From Nannochloropsis oceanica (lineage: Eukaryota > Sar > Eustigmatophyceae > Eustigmatales > Monodopsidaceae): DNA of 64,000 nucleotides. How positions within the stretch are numbered: the first letter of the stretch is position 1; each line of letters starts with the position of its first letter. The position numbers were made by a program, and so were the translations under genes. The stretch covers positions 1,055,001 to 1,119,000 of the forward strand of contig CP038135.1 of the NCBI GenBank assembly GCA_004519485.1, given 5' to 3'. Positions 11,323 through 23,000 of this stretch are shown piece after piece. The notes under the pieces were generated by a model, which worked only from the letters and a program-made list of their open reading frames with translations, did not search any database and was not told the origin of the DNA.

Positions 11323-14300
11323 TCAAACCTGCATGGCCAGGTCGCGGGCATCCACTGAAAGCACCACCTGTTGCTTCTGCCCTCCCCCCCTCCCTTTCTC
11401 CTTCCCGACCTTCTTCCCTCCGTTCGTGCCGTAAGAGCCTTTGCTCATGGCCACAGGGAACTTGTCTGACGAGACGGGAGAGAAAGAGGGAGGGAGGGAG
11501 GGAAAGAGGGGGGGAGGCAAGCAGGAATGGAAGGATAAGCGAGAGGGATGAAAATAGCACTATCGACACTCCCTCCCTCCATCCCTCCCCACCAGCTCAT
11601 ATGAGAGACAGATCAGGCATATCACTGCCCACACTCCTTTTCTCCTATCCTTCCTCCCTCCCTCCCTCTCCCTCCTCCCTCCCTCCTTTCCCTCCCTCAC
11701 TTCCCTCCACCCAGCCTCCCTCCCTCTCTCCTTTCCCTCCCTCACTTCCCTCCACCTCCCTCCTTTACCTGACATGCTGGTGGCCTTGGAGGACGAAGCA
11801 GACACCGCCGCCAGCTGTTGAATCTCTTGCACCGTCCGTCCCAATGTCTCGGGGAGGTAGATGTAAGTGAAGGCGAGCGTCAAGGTAAGCACCACGCCGA
11901 AGGGGACGAAAGAAGCCTAGGGAGGAGGGTTGGGAGGGAGGAAGGGGGGGAGGGAGGGAGGGAGGGAGGGCGGGCATGTAAAGTCGTGGGAGGGCAATGG
12001 TGGAAACGACCGGAGGCTGCATCGGGCTGAGGGGAAGGAGAGAGGGAAGGAGGGAGGGCCGAGGAGGATGCACTACCTTTCCGAGCCAGGCGTTGATGAA
12101 GGGGAACCCGATGCCGATGATGAAATTGCAACCCCAGTTTACCTATGGAGGGAGGGAGGGAGGGAGGGAGGGAGGGTGGGTATAGAGAGACGGAAAGCCA
12201 ACTTTGTCGTCTCGAGGGAGGGAGGGAGGGAGGGAGGGAGGGAGGGAGGAAGCGAGGGAGGGAGGGAGCGCGAGGGAGACAGACAAACAGACACAGCGAC
12301 AAAAGAAGGAAGGAAGAAGGGAGGGAGGGAGGGAGGGCCTACCTGACAGGAAACCGACATGGCGGTGGCGACGTACTTTTGGTCGAACATTTCGGCGACA
12401 ATGAGCCAGGGGATGGGGCCGAGACCGATCTCGAAAAAGAATACGAACAGCATCACCTGTAGGGAGGGAGGGAGGGAGGGAGGGGTTGGTGACCTCGTAC
12501 CCGATTGTCTTTTTCGTCAAGCGCATACCTCCCGACACGACCTTTTTCCTGCCCATCCCTCCTCTCCTCCCTCCCTCCCTCCCTCCCTCCCTCTGCCTCC
12601 GGGAGAGTAATCGGGTGGGAAAGAAGCTTTAAGTCTAGTCATCTGTGTCCGCCCGCCGTCACCGACACACACCAGGCAGGAGGGAAGGAGGGAGGGAGGG
12701 AGGGAGGGAGGGAGGGAGGGAGGGAGGGAGGGAGGGAGGGAGGGAGGGAGGGAGGGAGGGAGGGAGGTAGGGAGGTAGGGAGGGAAGGAAGGAAGGAGGG
12801 AGGGAGGGAGGGAGGGAGGGAGGAAGGACGTACCCCCAGAAGAGCCACCACATTGGGCACTATCTTATACAGAGCCAAAGTGACCAGGACGCAGGAGGCG
12901 AGCATGCCTGACGCCGACCACAGGACAAGAGTGCGGCGACCGCAAGTGTCCATGAGCTGGGAAGGGAGGGAGGGAGGGAGGGAGGGAGGGGGGGGGAGAG
13001 GGGGCGAGGAGAGGGGAGATTTCTTTCCGGTTGGAGAAGAGGGAGGGAGGGAAGGAGGAAGGGAAGGAGGAAGGGAGGGAGGAAGGGCGTACCTTTAGGG
13101 CCACGTAGGTGGCAATGACGTTAACGGTTGCAACGAGAATGGTGCCCGTTAGGGGGTTGGAGATGATGCCGTTAAAAAACATCGTGGAGTAGTCTAGGAA
13201 GGAAGGGAGGGAGAGAGGGAGGGAGGGAGGGAGGGAAGGGAGAGAGGGGATGAGGGTTTCGAAAAACATGGAGCCGAAGTCTAGGCAGGGAGGATGGGAG
13301 GGAGGGAGGGAGGGAGGGAGGGACAGAGGAGGGCGACGAAAGGTACGCGTTTGTGTGGGTCGTCAAGAAGCAAGGAAAGGAGGGAGGGAGGGAAGGAGGG
13401 AGGGAGGCTTACAGAAGACAGCATTGATGCCACAGAGCTGCTGGCTCATCTGCAGGACCAAACAGGACACGAGGAGGAGGCGGACGGAGGGGTCTCGGAA
13501 TAGATCGTAGAGGGCCGAAGCACTGGGGAGGTGGGGAGGTAGGGAGGGAGAGAGGGAGGGAGGGTTGGTTAGATGAAGGGGCGTGAAGGGAGGGAGGGAG
13601 GGAGGGAGGGAGGGAAGGAGGGAGGGAGGCGTGCCTGTGTGCGGAGGCGTGAGGGGTCTTGGCGCGCTTGGAGGCCATCATCATGTGCTCGATCTCCATC
13701 TCGACCTAGGAAGGGGGGGAGGGAGGGAGGGAGGGAGGGAGGGAGGGACGGGGGATGAGACGACCGACGACTGATGGGAGGGAGGGAGGGAGGGAGGGAA
13801 GAAACCGACCTCCTTGGCATCGCGGAAGCCGCGGAGTTTCTTCATGATGACGCGGGCCTCGTGGCTTTTCTCATTTCGGGCCAGCAGCCACCGAGGCGAC
13901 TCGAGGAGGAAGGGGGAGCAGAGGAGTTGAAGGCAGGTGAGGAGGGCGGTGACGGCAAAGAGGACCCGCCAGCCGCTCTCGGTGGCCAGGGGTAGGCCAG
14001 CAGGTCTGAGGGGAGAGAGGGGGGGAGGGAGGGGGAGGGATAATGACGAGGGGAGAGAAGGGGAGGGGAGAGGGGGGAGAAGGGGGGAGGGAGAGAGGGG
14101 GGAGGGCAGGGGGGAGATATGAGAAGGGGGACAGAGGGGAGGGAGAGGGGAGGAGGGCAGGGAGAGAGGGGGGAGGGACCAGGGGGAGAGAGAAGGTGAA
14201 GAGGGGGGGTAGAGAAGGGGAGGGGAGCAGCTACGGGAGGAGCGGGGAAGGATAATGCACGCGGAGGGAGAATGTGAATGAGGGACGGAAGAAGGGGAGG

Positions 14301-16620
14301 GAGAGGAGGGGGAGGGAGGGGGGAGACGATAATGACCCCGAGGGGGCGAGAAGGGGAGGGGAGAAGAGAGGGGGAGGGAGGGGGATGCGGAATAATGACG
14401 AGGGGGAGAGAAGGGGAGGGAGGAGAGAAGAGAGGAGAGAGGGGGGCGGGGCGAAGGAGGGGAAAGTGAGAGAGAGGAGGAGGCGAGATTTCGAGAGAAA
14501 GATAGGAGGAGAGGGAGCGAGAGACAAAGCAGAGGAAAAAGAAAGACACAGAGGACAGGGGGGCGGAGGGGGAGAGGGAGATGAAAACAAAAGAAAACGA
14601 AGATGAAGAGCCTCCAAGGCGGGTAGGAAAGAAGTTGAGGGAGGGAGGAAGGGAGGGAGGGAGGGAGGGAGGGAAGGTCCGGCCTGCCTGTCTTACCTGA
14701 GACTAGGATGCCGATGACGAGGGAGAACTGCGTGAGAGTACCGAGCGTCCCTCGGAGGGTGGGGGGGGCCAGCTCGCCCAGGTAGATGGGCACGAGGACG
14801 GAGGCGAAGCTGAGGGAGGGAGGGAGGGAGGGAGGGAGGGAGGGAGGGAGGGAGGGAGGGAGGGTGAGGCGAAAAGGAGGAATGTCCCCCAAGTCTGTAC
14901 AGACTAGAGAAAGAAGACAGCGAGGGGAAGCAGGGAAGGGAGGGAGGGAGGAAGGGAGGGAGTTACCCCGAGGCCAGCCCAATGATAAAGCGGGCGGGAA
15001 TGAGCCAGAGGATGGAAGGAGCACCGGCGAGCACGAGGCCGCCGAAGAGGAAGATGAAGGCATTGATGAGAAGTGCCCCACGGCGTCCTTTCTTGTTGGC
15101 CAGGATGCCGCCGATGATAGCGCCCCCGGGCCCGCCTGGACGAGGGAGGGAGGGTGAGGTGAGGGAAAGGAAGGAGGGAGGGAGGGAGGGAGGGAGGGAG
15201 GGAGGGAGGGAGGGAGGGAGGGAGGGAGGGAGGACACAAACCGATCGCAAATGCGGAGACGGCTAGTGACCACTCGGCTGTGGTGTGTCCGGGGAAAACA
15301 ACGGCCTCGGGCGCATTCATCTAGGGAGGGAGGGCGGGAGGGAGGGAGGAAGATGGGGAGGGAGGGAGGGAGGGTGGTTAGTACCTCGGGCTTGGGAGGA
15401 AGACAACAGGTGGGAGGAGAGGGAAGGAAGGAAGGAGGGAAGGAGGGAGGGAGGGAGGGAGGGAGGGAGGGAGGGAGGGAGGGAGGGAGGGAGGGAGGGA
15501 GAGACGCACCAAGGAAGTGTTGTACCCGACCAGGAATTGCGAAATGACGGCGATGAGGACCGCGAAGGCCAGCGGCGCTGTGACGATCACCTTGAGGGAG
15601 GGAAGGAAGGAAGGAAGGAGGCAGGGAAGGTGAACATGCCGAAAAAAGGAGGGAGGGAGGGAGGGAGGGAGGGAGGAGGGCGTTGTACCTGGTCGACATC
15701 CACGTCGGCGAGGAGGGCCGAGTCCTCGCCGGCCTCGTCCGCCGCCTGGGCCAGCGACTTGTGAGAGAGAACCTTGTGGAGGACGTGTTCCTGAGGGAGG
15801 GAGGGAGGGAGGGAGGGAGGGAGGGAGGGAGGGAGGGAAGCTGAGTTTCCAGAAAGATCACAGGCAAAAAATGTGGGGACACTACGCCTTCTTATTCCTC
15901 CCTCCCTCCCTCCCTCCCTCCCTCCCTCCCTTCCCCCTGACCTTAAACTGGAGACCGTGCACCGTGGTGAAGGGCAGGGCCTCGTAGTAGGTCCGCCGGC
16001 TCTGCGGGATTGAGGGAGGGAGGGAGGGAGGGAGGGAGAGAGGAAGGGAGGGAGGGAGGGAGGGAGGGAGGGAGGGAGGGAGGGAGGGAGGGAGGGAGGG
16101 AGGGAGGGAGGGAGGGAGAAGGTTAGCGGCTGTGAATTGTTCAAGGCAGTACTTCTCTAGTTGTTCCCCATCACAGATTCCGCCCTCCCTCCCTCCCTCC
16201 CTCCCTCCCTCCCTCCCTACCTGGTGAAGCCGGTTCAAATTGGATGGCATGATGCCCACGGAGACGGAGGAGGATCGGTTCAGCGTCACGGCGTCCTTGG
16301 CCTTCTGCTCGGCCTAGGGAAAGGCAGAGAGAAGGAGGGAGGGAGGGGGGGAGGGAGAGATAGAGAGACAAAAGTAGGAAACGAAGACAAAGAGCGAGAA
16401 ACATCGATATGAACATATGAGAGAACGAGAAGGCGTCCATGTGGCCAGACAGGGAATGCCAGCAAGCAAATAGACCATTGGCAGTGTCTGACGAAGAAAT
16501 TCTCTCCCCTTCCTCTCTCCCTTCCTGCCTGCCTGCCAGCCTCCCTCCCACTTTGCGTACCTTGCCCACCAAGCTGTCCAAGGCAGCATGGGAGGAAGCA
16601 CGTGAAGAGCCTAGCTTCAT
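11323..16620 (-). CDS. Sugar transporter, major facilitator superfamily (GLUT/hexose type)
   Basis: Integral membrane hexose carrier, about 610 residues, with 12 helices expected. Exons from 5' to 3': 16561-16620, 16221-16313, 15942-16001, 15689-15790, 15510-15590, 15242-15320, 14967-15135, 14697-14809, 13810-14005, 13635-13705, 13413-13522, 13093-13193, 12834-12956, 12343-12456, 12077-12142, 11769-11916 and 11323-11465. Family marks: KKGRRGAL between TM2 and TM3; [18 protein letters not shown] then [59 protein letters not shown]; and [13 protein letters not shown] near the C-terminus. The intron after exon 10 starts with GC instead of GT. Phases close everywhere except between the exons ending at 14697 and starting at 14005, where a micro-exon may be missed in the 690-base purine-rich intron. 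The N-terminal ~100 residues are soluble and carry no clear targeting signal. Confidence 0.9.
13251..13280 (-). repeat. Ghost copy of the start of transporter exon 12
   Basis: The intron upstream of exon 12 (13093-13193) contains CTAG|ACTTCGGCTCCATGTTTTT, which matches the exon's own start CTAG|ACTACTCCACGATGTTTTT. Read in frame it would give [11 protein letters not shown] against the real [11 protein letters not shown]. It has an acceptor but no plausible donor before the repeat tract, so it looks like a decayed tandem duplicate. Confidence 0.65.
14006..14640. repeat. Purine-rich low-complexity intron of the transporter
   Basis: About 630 bases of irregular GGGGAGAG/GGGAGGAGG on the plus strand (polypyrimidine on the sense strand), with several near-repeats of ATAATGACGAGGGGGAGAGA (for example around 14040 and 14393). 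No exon is confidently visible inside it. Confidence 0.7.
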
Positions 16621-17907
16621 GGTCGTCTGTTCAGGAATGGGCGTGGAGAGGGAGGGAATGAGGGTGGGAAGGGAGGCAGTGTTGGTGGTGTGACATCTAG
16701 GAATTAACGTTACAGTGTACGAAAAAAGAGACAGGGAGAACAAAAGGCATTAGAGCCAACGCTCCTGACAATCCTTTAAAGGTTAACGAGCCTCCGCGTG
16801 AGGGGAAAGGGAGGAGAGGCAGCACCCGGCGCAGAAAGGTCTAATCTCCGCGATATTCGCCTTGCACGCCATGCACGTACCTTGGGTGATGTGGATGTGG
16901 TGCGGTCGACTCGCGTGGAGGGTGGGTGATTGTAGGCTAGACCACTCTCCCTGTTGCTGCTGGTTACTGTTATTGTCGTTTGTTTTTATCGGGAGACCGA
17001 AGAGGACTTTGATTAAACCTCACACGCCTTGCTCCGGCAGCCTCCCCGGCGTGAGGTCTTGGGCGAAGAGGCGGGAGCTCCAACTAACGAAAGCAGGCGA
17101 CTGGAGTGGGCGAACGAATAGTCAACCACCCGCAAGACCACTCAACGATTTCTGGCCTGTATGTGAGTAGATGGGCATGGGTAGAGGGTTAGCGAAATGG
17201 GTATTCATGCAATGTGTGGGAGGAGAAATGAGGTGCGGAGGGGGCATGGGCTGGAATGACAGGAAGCCGCTGCCCGGGCCTCGTCCTCAGAAAACTCTTT
17301 TCTTGGTATCGCAGGCTTCTGAGCGAGGCTTGAAGCACCCACGCGAAGTAAGTACAAACGTGAGGGTAGGTGTGCTCTCTGTACATATACTGAATGGATG
17401 TATGGAGACGGTAGCATTCTTATGCGATGACGGGCTCAGACGATGGCCGTGCTTTAACGCGTCCTCACACCTAATGGCGTGTGTTTCTCGCTCTTGCATG
17501 TGGTCATACTCTGGAAACACAACAGTGCAATCGTGGGGTTTCCATGGTGTGTTATGAGTTGCATTTATTAGTCATGTTTCGCTCTTTGTGTACGGTTGCA
17601 AGTTTGTGAAGAAAAAATGCATGCTGTTCAAGCAAAAGAAAGCAAGGGCGCCTTGACCCCACCCCCCCATTTCTTGCCCAAGCAGCACAGAGGCCCAAAC
17701 CCGAGAAACAGAAGATCACGTCAATTCCACTACCTTATTTCTCTTTCATTCTCTCGTCTGCATACACACAGATCCACGCGCACACACACGCACGTACACA
17801 AGCACATCTCTCTGTTCACATCTTGGATAACCTGTACCCCAAGCCCCCCATTCCTCCCTCCTTCCTCCCTCCTTCCTCCCTCACTGCTCCATCTCTCCCA
17901 GCTATTC
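16621..17907. other. Transporter promoter side and Pin1 3' flank
   Basis: About 1.3 kb with mixed composition and few simple repeats. It should hold the transporter's promoter and 5' UTR and the 3' UTR of the Pin1 gene. No gene is supported. Confidence 0.5.
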
Positions 17908-19285
17908 CTAAGCCACGCGAAAAATGATGTGTACGCCACTGTCAGTAGAGACCATCTGGCTCAGCTCGCCCACCTCCAGAGCGAAGGAGGCGTCTACGTG
18001 GAGGGAAGGGGAGTAAAGGGAGAGAGGGAGGAGAAAGGGAGGGGGAGAGCGGATGAGGCGGGACAATTATTTTCATTATTATTATCAGTATTATTGAGTC
18101 CATCGCTTGTAAATGGGCGAGATGATGTCTCCTCGTAGCAAAATAAAAAAATAAATGAACAAAGAAGCAACAAGGAGCTATCAACATCCCACTTCCTCCT
18201 CCCCTTCCTCTTTACCTTCAAATGGCTTTTGCATGGACCCGCGCCCAAAGAACCCGAGGCTGCCCCCCGCTTTGGCACTGCTGCAGTCACTCTCCACCTG
18301 TACACGTGGGCATGCGTGCATGGCAAAATTACATTCGTCCTCCTTATGTGTGCATGGCAAAATTAACATGCCTCCTCTCAAGTAAATTAAAGAGGGCTGT
18401 TTGGGTCATCGATTACCCTGATTCTCCCGCCTGTTGTCCTTCCCCCCCTCCCTCCCTCCATCCAATTCCTTACCCTCGCGAGCTCCTCAAAAGCTTTTTG
18501 CATCCCCGCCGACCCTCCCTTGTCCCCCGCCGCGACGATCTGCTCGCGCAATTCTATTGTTGCGAAGTGGGGGTGGGAAAGAGGCAGGATCAATGGGTGA
18601 TGAGGTTCGCGAAGGTACATGGAAGGGAGGGAGGGAAGGGGGGAGGGGAGGGAAAGAGAGGTTCGCTCTAGTCACAGTATCTAAACGCTCACCAAAGACG
18701 GCTTTCATGGCCTCCTCGTTCGTGCAGGTGATGACCTCCTGCCGCCAGGAGGAAGGCCGACGAGAATTCTTGTGCTTCTTCAGAAGATGGAGGACATGGA
18801 CCTGATGCAAGAGGGGAAGGGAGGCCGGAGGGAGGGAGAGAGGGGGGGGGTCCCGGAGAAGTGTCAGACAAGACAATGGATAGGAAGATAACACAGCAGA
18901 GGTCCAAGACCGAAATCAGCAGCAGTTGCATGGCGGGCTTCCCTTTAAATTTGTGGCGTGAGAAAATATGCAAGAAATGGTGAAGGGGAAAGGGGTCTCC
19001 CCTTTTACTTCCCTGCCTCCCTCCTCCCCTGCTGCCATCCCATCCCACCACGATACCTGCGCACTTCCTCCGCCCGTCGGCTCAGTGGGCTTCTCCCACA
19101 CGCTCTCCCCTGTCTCGGGGTTAAAATAATAAATCTGCCCGCCGCGGGACCTGCTTTCTGCGGGCGTGATTTACGCATTGAGGGAACGAAGAAGGGGAGT
19201 TGGGGAAAGGATAGCAAGAAAGAAGAGAGGAGGGCGAGATCAAAGACGTACCGCGCTGAACCCAGCCGGCGGGGAGGTCAGACAT
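17908..19285 (-). CDS. PIN1: Pin1-type peptidyl-prolyl cis-trans isomerase (WW + parvulin)
   Basis: Isomerises phospho-Ser/Thr-Pro bonds; normally nuclear. Six exons: 19252-19285, 19057-19157, 18693-18801, 18474-18553, 18216-18297 and 17908-17993. All phases close and give about 163 residues, the usual Pin1 length. The N-terminal WW domain reads LPAGWVQR...[18 protein letters not shown]. The parvulin domain starts [10 protein letters not shown] and carries [12 protein letters not shown], which includes the basic K and RR residues that bind the substrate phosphate. It continues [24 protein letters not shown] and FALEVGELS, and ends [13 protein letters not shown], very close to animal and fungal Pin1. 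The first histidine of the active site is present in LHLL. Exon 1 holds only the start of the WW domain. Confidence 0.95.
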
Positions 19286-20034
19286 TCCGAAACCACTTCC
19301 TGGCTTCTTGTTTCCCTGTGGTTTGTGAGTGGGGGGTGTGAACGCTTAACGCATGCAATATAAGCAGTGCAGGAAACCAGGCCGGTGTCGGTGCTTCAAG
19401 CGCCTCGGCGATTCAGGATTATAACCGACACATATCCCTGTCTTTTACGACGCAAATTACAGAGTGCTACGCAGGCTGAGGCAGAAGGGCAAGAGGGCCA
19501 GGAGTAGCGTCAAGGGGAGCTAGAGGTGGATTCAAAGGTGGTATGGTGCTGGCTTGGCTCTGCTCACTGCGTTTCCCAGCCCTGGCTTTACACTCCCACT
19601 GTCATGACCGCATGACCTGCCTCTTCTAGACACAAACAAATTCCATATTCCATATTCCATACCCACATTTGACAGGACACGGCGACGCAGCAGGGACAGC
19701 AACAGGAGCGGTAGAATTCTTTGTTAGGCATTGCATCTCTTCCCAACGCCAGCCGTTTGAGTGAATTGCAAAAAATAGCGGCATAGTTAACCAGCAGCCA
19801 TGAAGCTCAGGTATGTCCCACGGCAACCTTCTTTTTCAACTCCAATATTACGACAAGACCTCTATCAGGGAGGCAATCATTCATTCAGTTCCATCTCCAC
19901 TCCTCACCCGACTTATCCGTGGCTTGGTTTGACCCGTTGCCTTTGAGTACATCCTCCGGTACTCATCGACCATCCACCTCATTAACCTCCCCACCCACCC
20001 ACTCTCCGCACCTAGCCTGGACCCTACCCCGTAC
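19286..20034. promoter_or_regulatory. Shared 5' region of Pin1 (-) and the SelD fusion (+)
   Basis: About 750 bases between two divergent starts, so it must hold both promoters. A small direct repeat (CATATTCCATATTCCAT) lies near 19650. An open stretch without ATG runs in frame into the SelD start from about 19941, so a longer N-terminus cannot be excluded. No known element is recognised. Confidence 0.45.
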
Positions 20035-23000
20035 ATGAAGGACCTCATCCTCATTGGTGGTGGACATGCCCATGTCCATGTGCTTAAGATGTGGGGCATG
20101 CAGCCGGTGCCAGGTAGGTGGTGGAAAAGGCGTGGGAAGGAGGGAATGAAGGAGGGAGGGAGGAAGTGGAGGGCGGATAGAGACAAAGACGAAGAAAAGG
20201 AACGTCAAGGCAAGGGGGAGACTTTTCTCAGAAAGTAATAAAAGTCGGATGCCTATAAAATATTATGGTATACCCTTCACTCAAAACGACAGGGGTGCAA
20301 CTGACCCTCATCACCCGCGATCTCAACACTCCTTACTCGGGAATGCTTCCAGGTACGCGCAAGCCCTCCCTCCCGCCCTCCCTCCCTCTCTCCCTCCCTC
20401 CCTCCTTGCAATTCACCGGTCTTATTCACTGCTATCACTACCTCTCTTTCTCCCTCCCTCCCTGTTGCCCTAGGACACATCGCGGGGCACTACACGAGAG
20501 AGGACTGCCACATCGACCTGACCCGCCTGGCGCACTTTGCCGGGGCCCGCTTGGTCCACACGGAGGTGAGGCAGGCAGAGAGGGAGGGAGAGAGGGAGGG
20601 GGGGCTGTCCTGATATATTTTGTATATTAAGGTCTCTATTGCTGCCGCCGTCAAGTCAGTGGAGTTGGTCCCAGACACACACAAAGAGGACGCGGTCTGC
20701 TCCATTGCCCTCCCTCCCTCCCTCCCTCCCTCCCTCCCTTATTCCCTTTCTCCATCCCTCCCCCCCCCCTCCCTTATTCCCTTTATCCATACCTCCCTCC
20801 CTTCCTCCCTCCCTCCCAGGCGTGTGGCTTAGACCCCGTCCAGCGCACGGTCAGCTGCAAAGACGGTCGTCCCCCTCTCCCTTATGATGTGCTCTCCCTC
20901 GATATTGGTTCCTCGCCCAGCGCGGGTGTGGTGGGGGGACACGAGGTATGAACGCACGGAAGGAGGGAGGGAAGGAGGGCGGCTGTGCCTATGCCTGACA
21001 TGGGGCTTGTCCTAGACGGTGTGGCGAGACGGGTTAAGGGGAGGGAGGGAGGTTAGGAACGAGGGAGGAGGAGGCTGAAGAGACACACAATTTTCCCGAC
21101 CCTCCCTCCCTCCCTCCCTCCCTCCCTCCCTCCCTCCCTCCCTATCTCTATTGTGCCTCGGTCTTGAAGGTGGGAATCACACCCGTGAAGCCTATCGATG
21201 GGTTGAGCGGGCGGTGGGACGACCTGCTGGAAAGAGCGCGGGCGTGGCCGGTGGGAGGTGAGGAGGGAGGGAGAGAAGGAGGGAAGGAAGGAGGGAAGGG
21301 AGGGAGGGGTGGAACGGTCGCCATTGGCTTTTGATTTTGGCATTCGGGAGAGCGGGAGGGAGGGAGGGAGGGAGGGAGGGAGGGAGGGAGGGAGGGAGGG
21401 AGGGAGGGAGGGGTGTGATCAACCTCGATGTCTGGTCTTCTGTTTGACTGTGTCTCCACATCCCGTCCTCCTTTTGGATGGGTGGATTCCTCCTCCTTCT
21501 TTTCACCCTCCCCCCCCCACCCTCCTCCTCCTCCTCCTCCCACGCTTTACCCGCAGGTCCGCCGCTGCGGTTGTTGGTGGTGGGGGGAGGGGCGGCGGGT
21601 GTGGAGCTGGCCCTGGCCATGCAATATCGACTCGGGAGGGTGATGGAGGGGGGGGCAAAGAGGGTGGAGGTAGGGAGGGAGGGAGGGAGGGAGGGAGGGA
21701 GGGAGGGAGGGAGGGAGGGAGGGAGGAGGAAAGGGACCGGTTGTGGTGCGCATATCAGAATGTTTCCAAATCCCCTCCGTTCTCCCTCCCTCCCTCCCTC
21801 CCTCCCTCTCCCCCTCCCTCCCAAGGTCTCCCTCCTCACCAAAGGCGAGTCGGTGCTCAGCAGCCACCCTCTGAAAGTCCGGTGTATTTTCCTACGTATT
21901 TTCAAAGAGAGGGGCATTATGCTCCACACTCAGGCAGAGGCCGCACGCGTGGAGAAAGTAGAAGGTGAGGGAGGGAGGGAGGGAGGGAGGGAGGGAGGGA
22001 GGGAGGGAGGGAGGGAGGGAGGAAAGCCTCTGCTATCTGACGCCTCACTCACCACTCACTCATTCGTTCCCTCTATCCACCTCAAGCCCCAGACCCTTCC
22101 CCCTCCTCCTCCCTGGCCGGCGTCCTTTATACTGAGGACGGGCGTTCGTTTCCTTACCACGAGTGCGTATGGTGCACGGAGGGACAGCCAGCGCCGTGGC
22201 TCCAGGACACGGGTAGGGAGGAAGGAAGGGAGGGAGGGAGGAAGGGAGAGAGGAAGAGGGAGAAAGGGAACTTCGAGGCGGGCGGTGTTGATCAGGAAAA
22301 AACAACCGGCACAACAGTGACACGTCCCTCTCTCCCTCCCTCCTTCCCTCCCTCCTTCCCTTCCCTCCGCGGCAGGACTGGCCCTGGACGAGAAGGGATT
22401 TGTGGCTGTTGACGACCACCTGCAGTCTATCTCCCATCCCTCCGTCTTTGCAGGCGGGGACATCTGCTCCATGGTGCGGCATCCACGACCCAAAGTAGGG
22501 AGGGAGGGAGGGAGGGAGGGAGGGAGGGAGGGAGGGAGGGAGGGAGGGAGGGAGGGAGGGAGGGAGGGAGGGAGGGAAGTATTGGTGTATGTGTGTGTAT
22601 GTGTGTGTATGTGTGTGTGTAAGTGTGGATTCATAGAGAAAGTTTATACATTTATGAGTATTGCATATACTTATAGGCAGGTGTGTTTGCTGTGCGTGCG
22701 GGGCCTCCATTACTAGAAAATATTAAGCGGGCGCTGCGGGGAGAGAGGCTCGTGCGGTACACACCTCAGGTGGGGAAGAGGGGGAGGGAGGGAGGGAGGA
22801 AGGGAGGGAGGGAGAAGCTGGTAAAGAGAAAGAGACTCAACACCCTCGCCCTCATACATACAAGTGCGACAAACACATTCTCTCACACACTCACACACAA
22901 GTACGACAAACACCCACATCCACTCCCTCACTCACTTTCCCCCAGTCCACCTTTCTGTCCCTCATCTCCACGGGAGACACGCACGCTGTGGCCTCCAAAG

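Noticed and set aside
12145-16140. Many long frames reading [10 protein letters not shown] or [10 protein letters not shown]
   Set aside because: They are translations of the (GGGA)n/(CCCT)n intron tracts on either strand, not proteins; the real exons lie between them.
18318-18366. Repeat GTGCATGGCAAAATTA x2 in a Pin1 intron
   Set aside because: A simple 34-base tandem duplicate unrelated to exon sequence; recorded but not informative.
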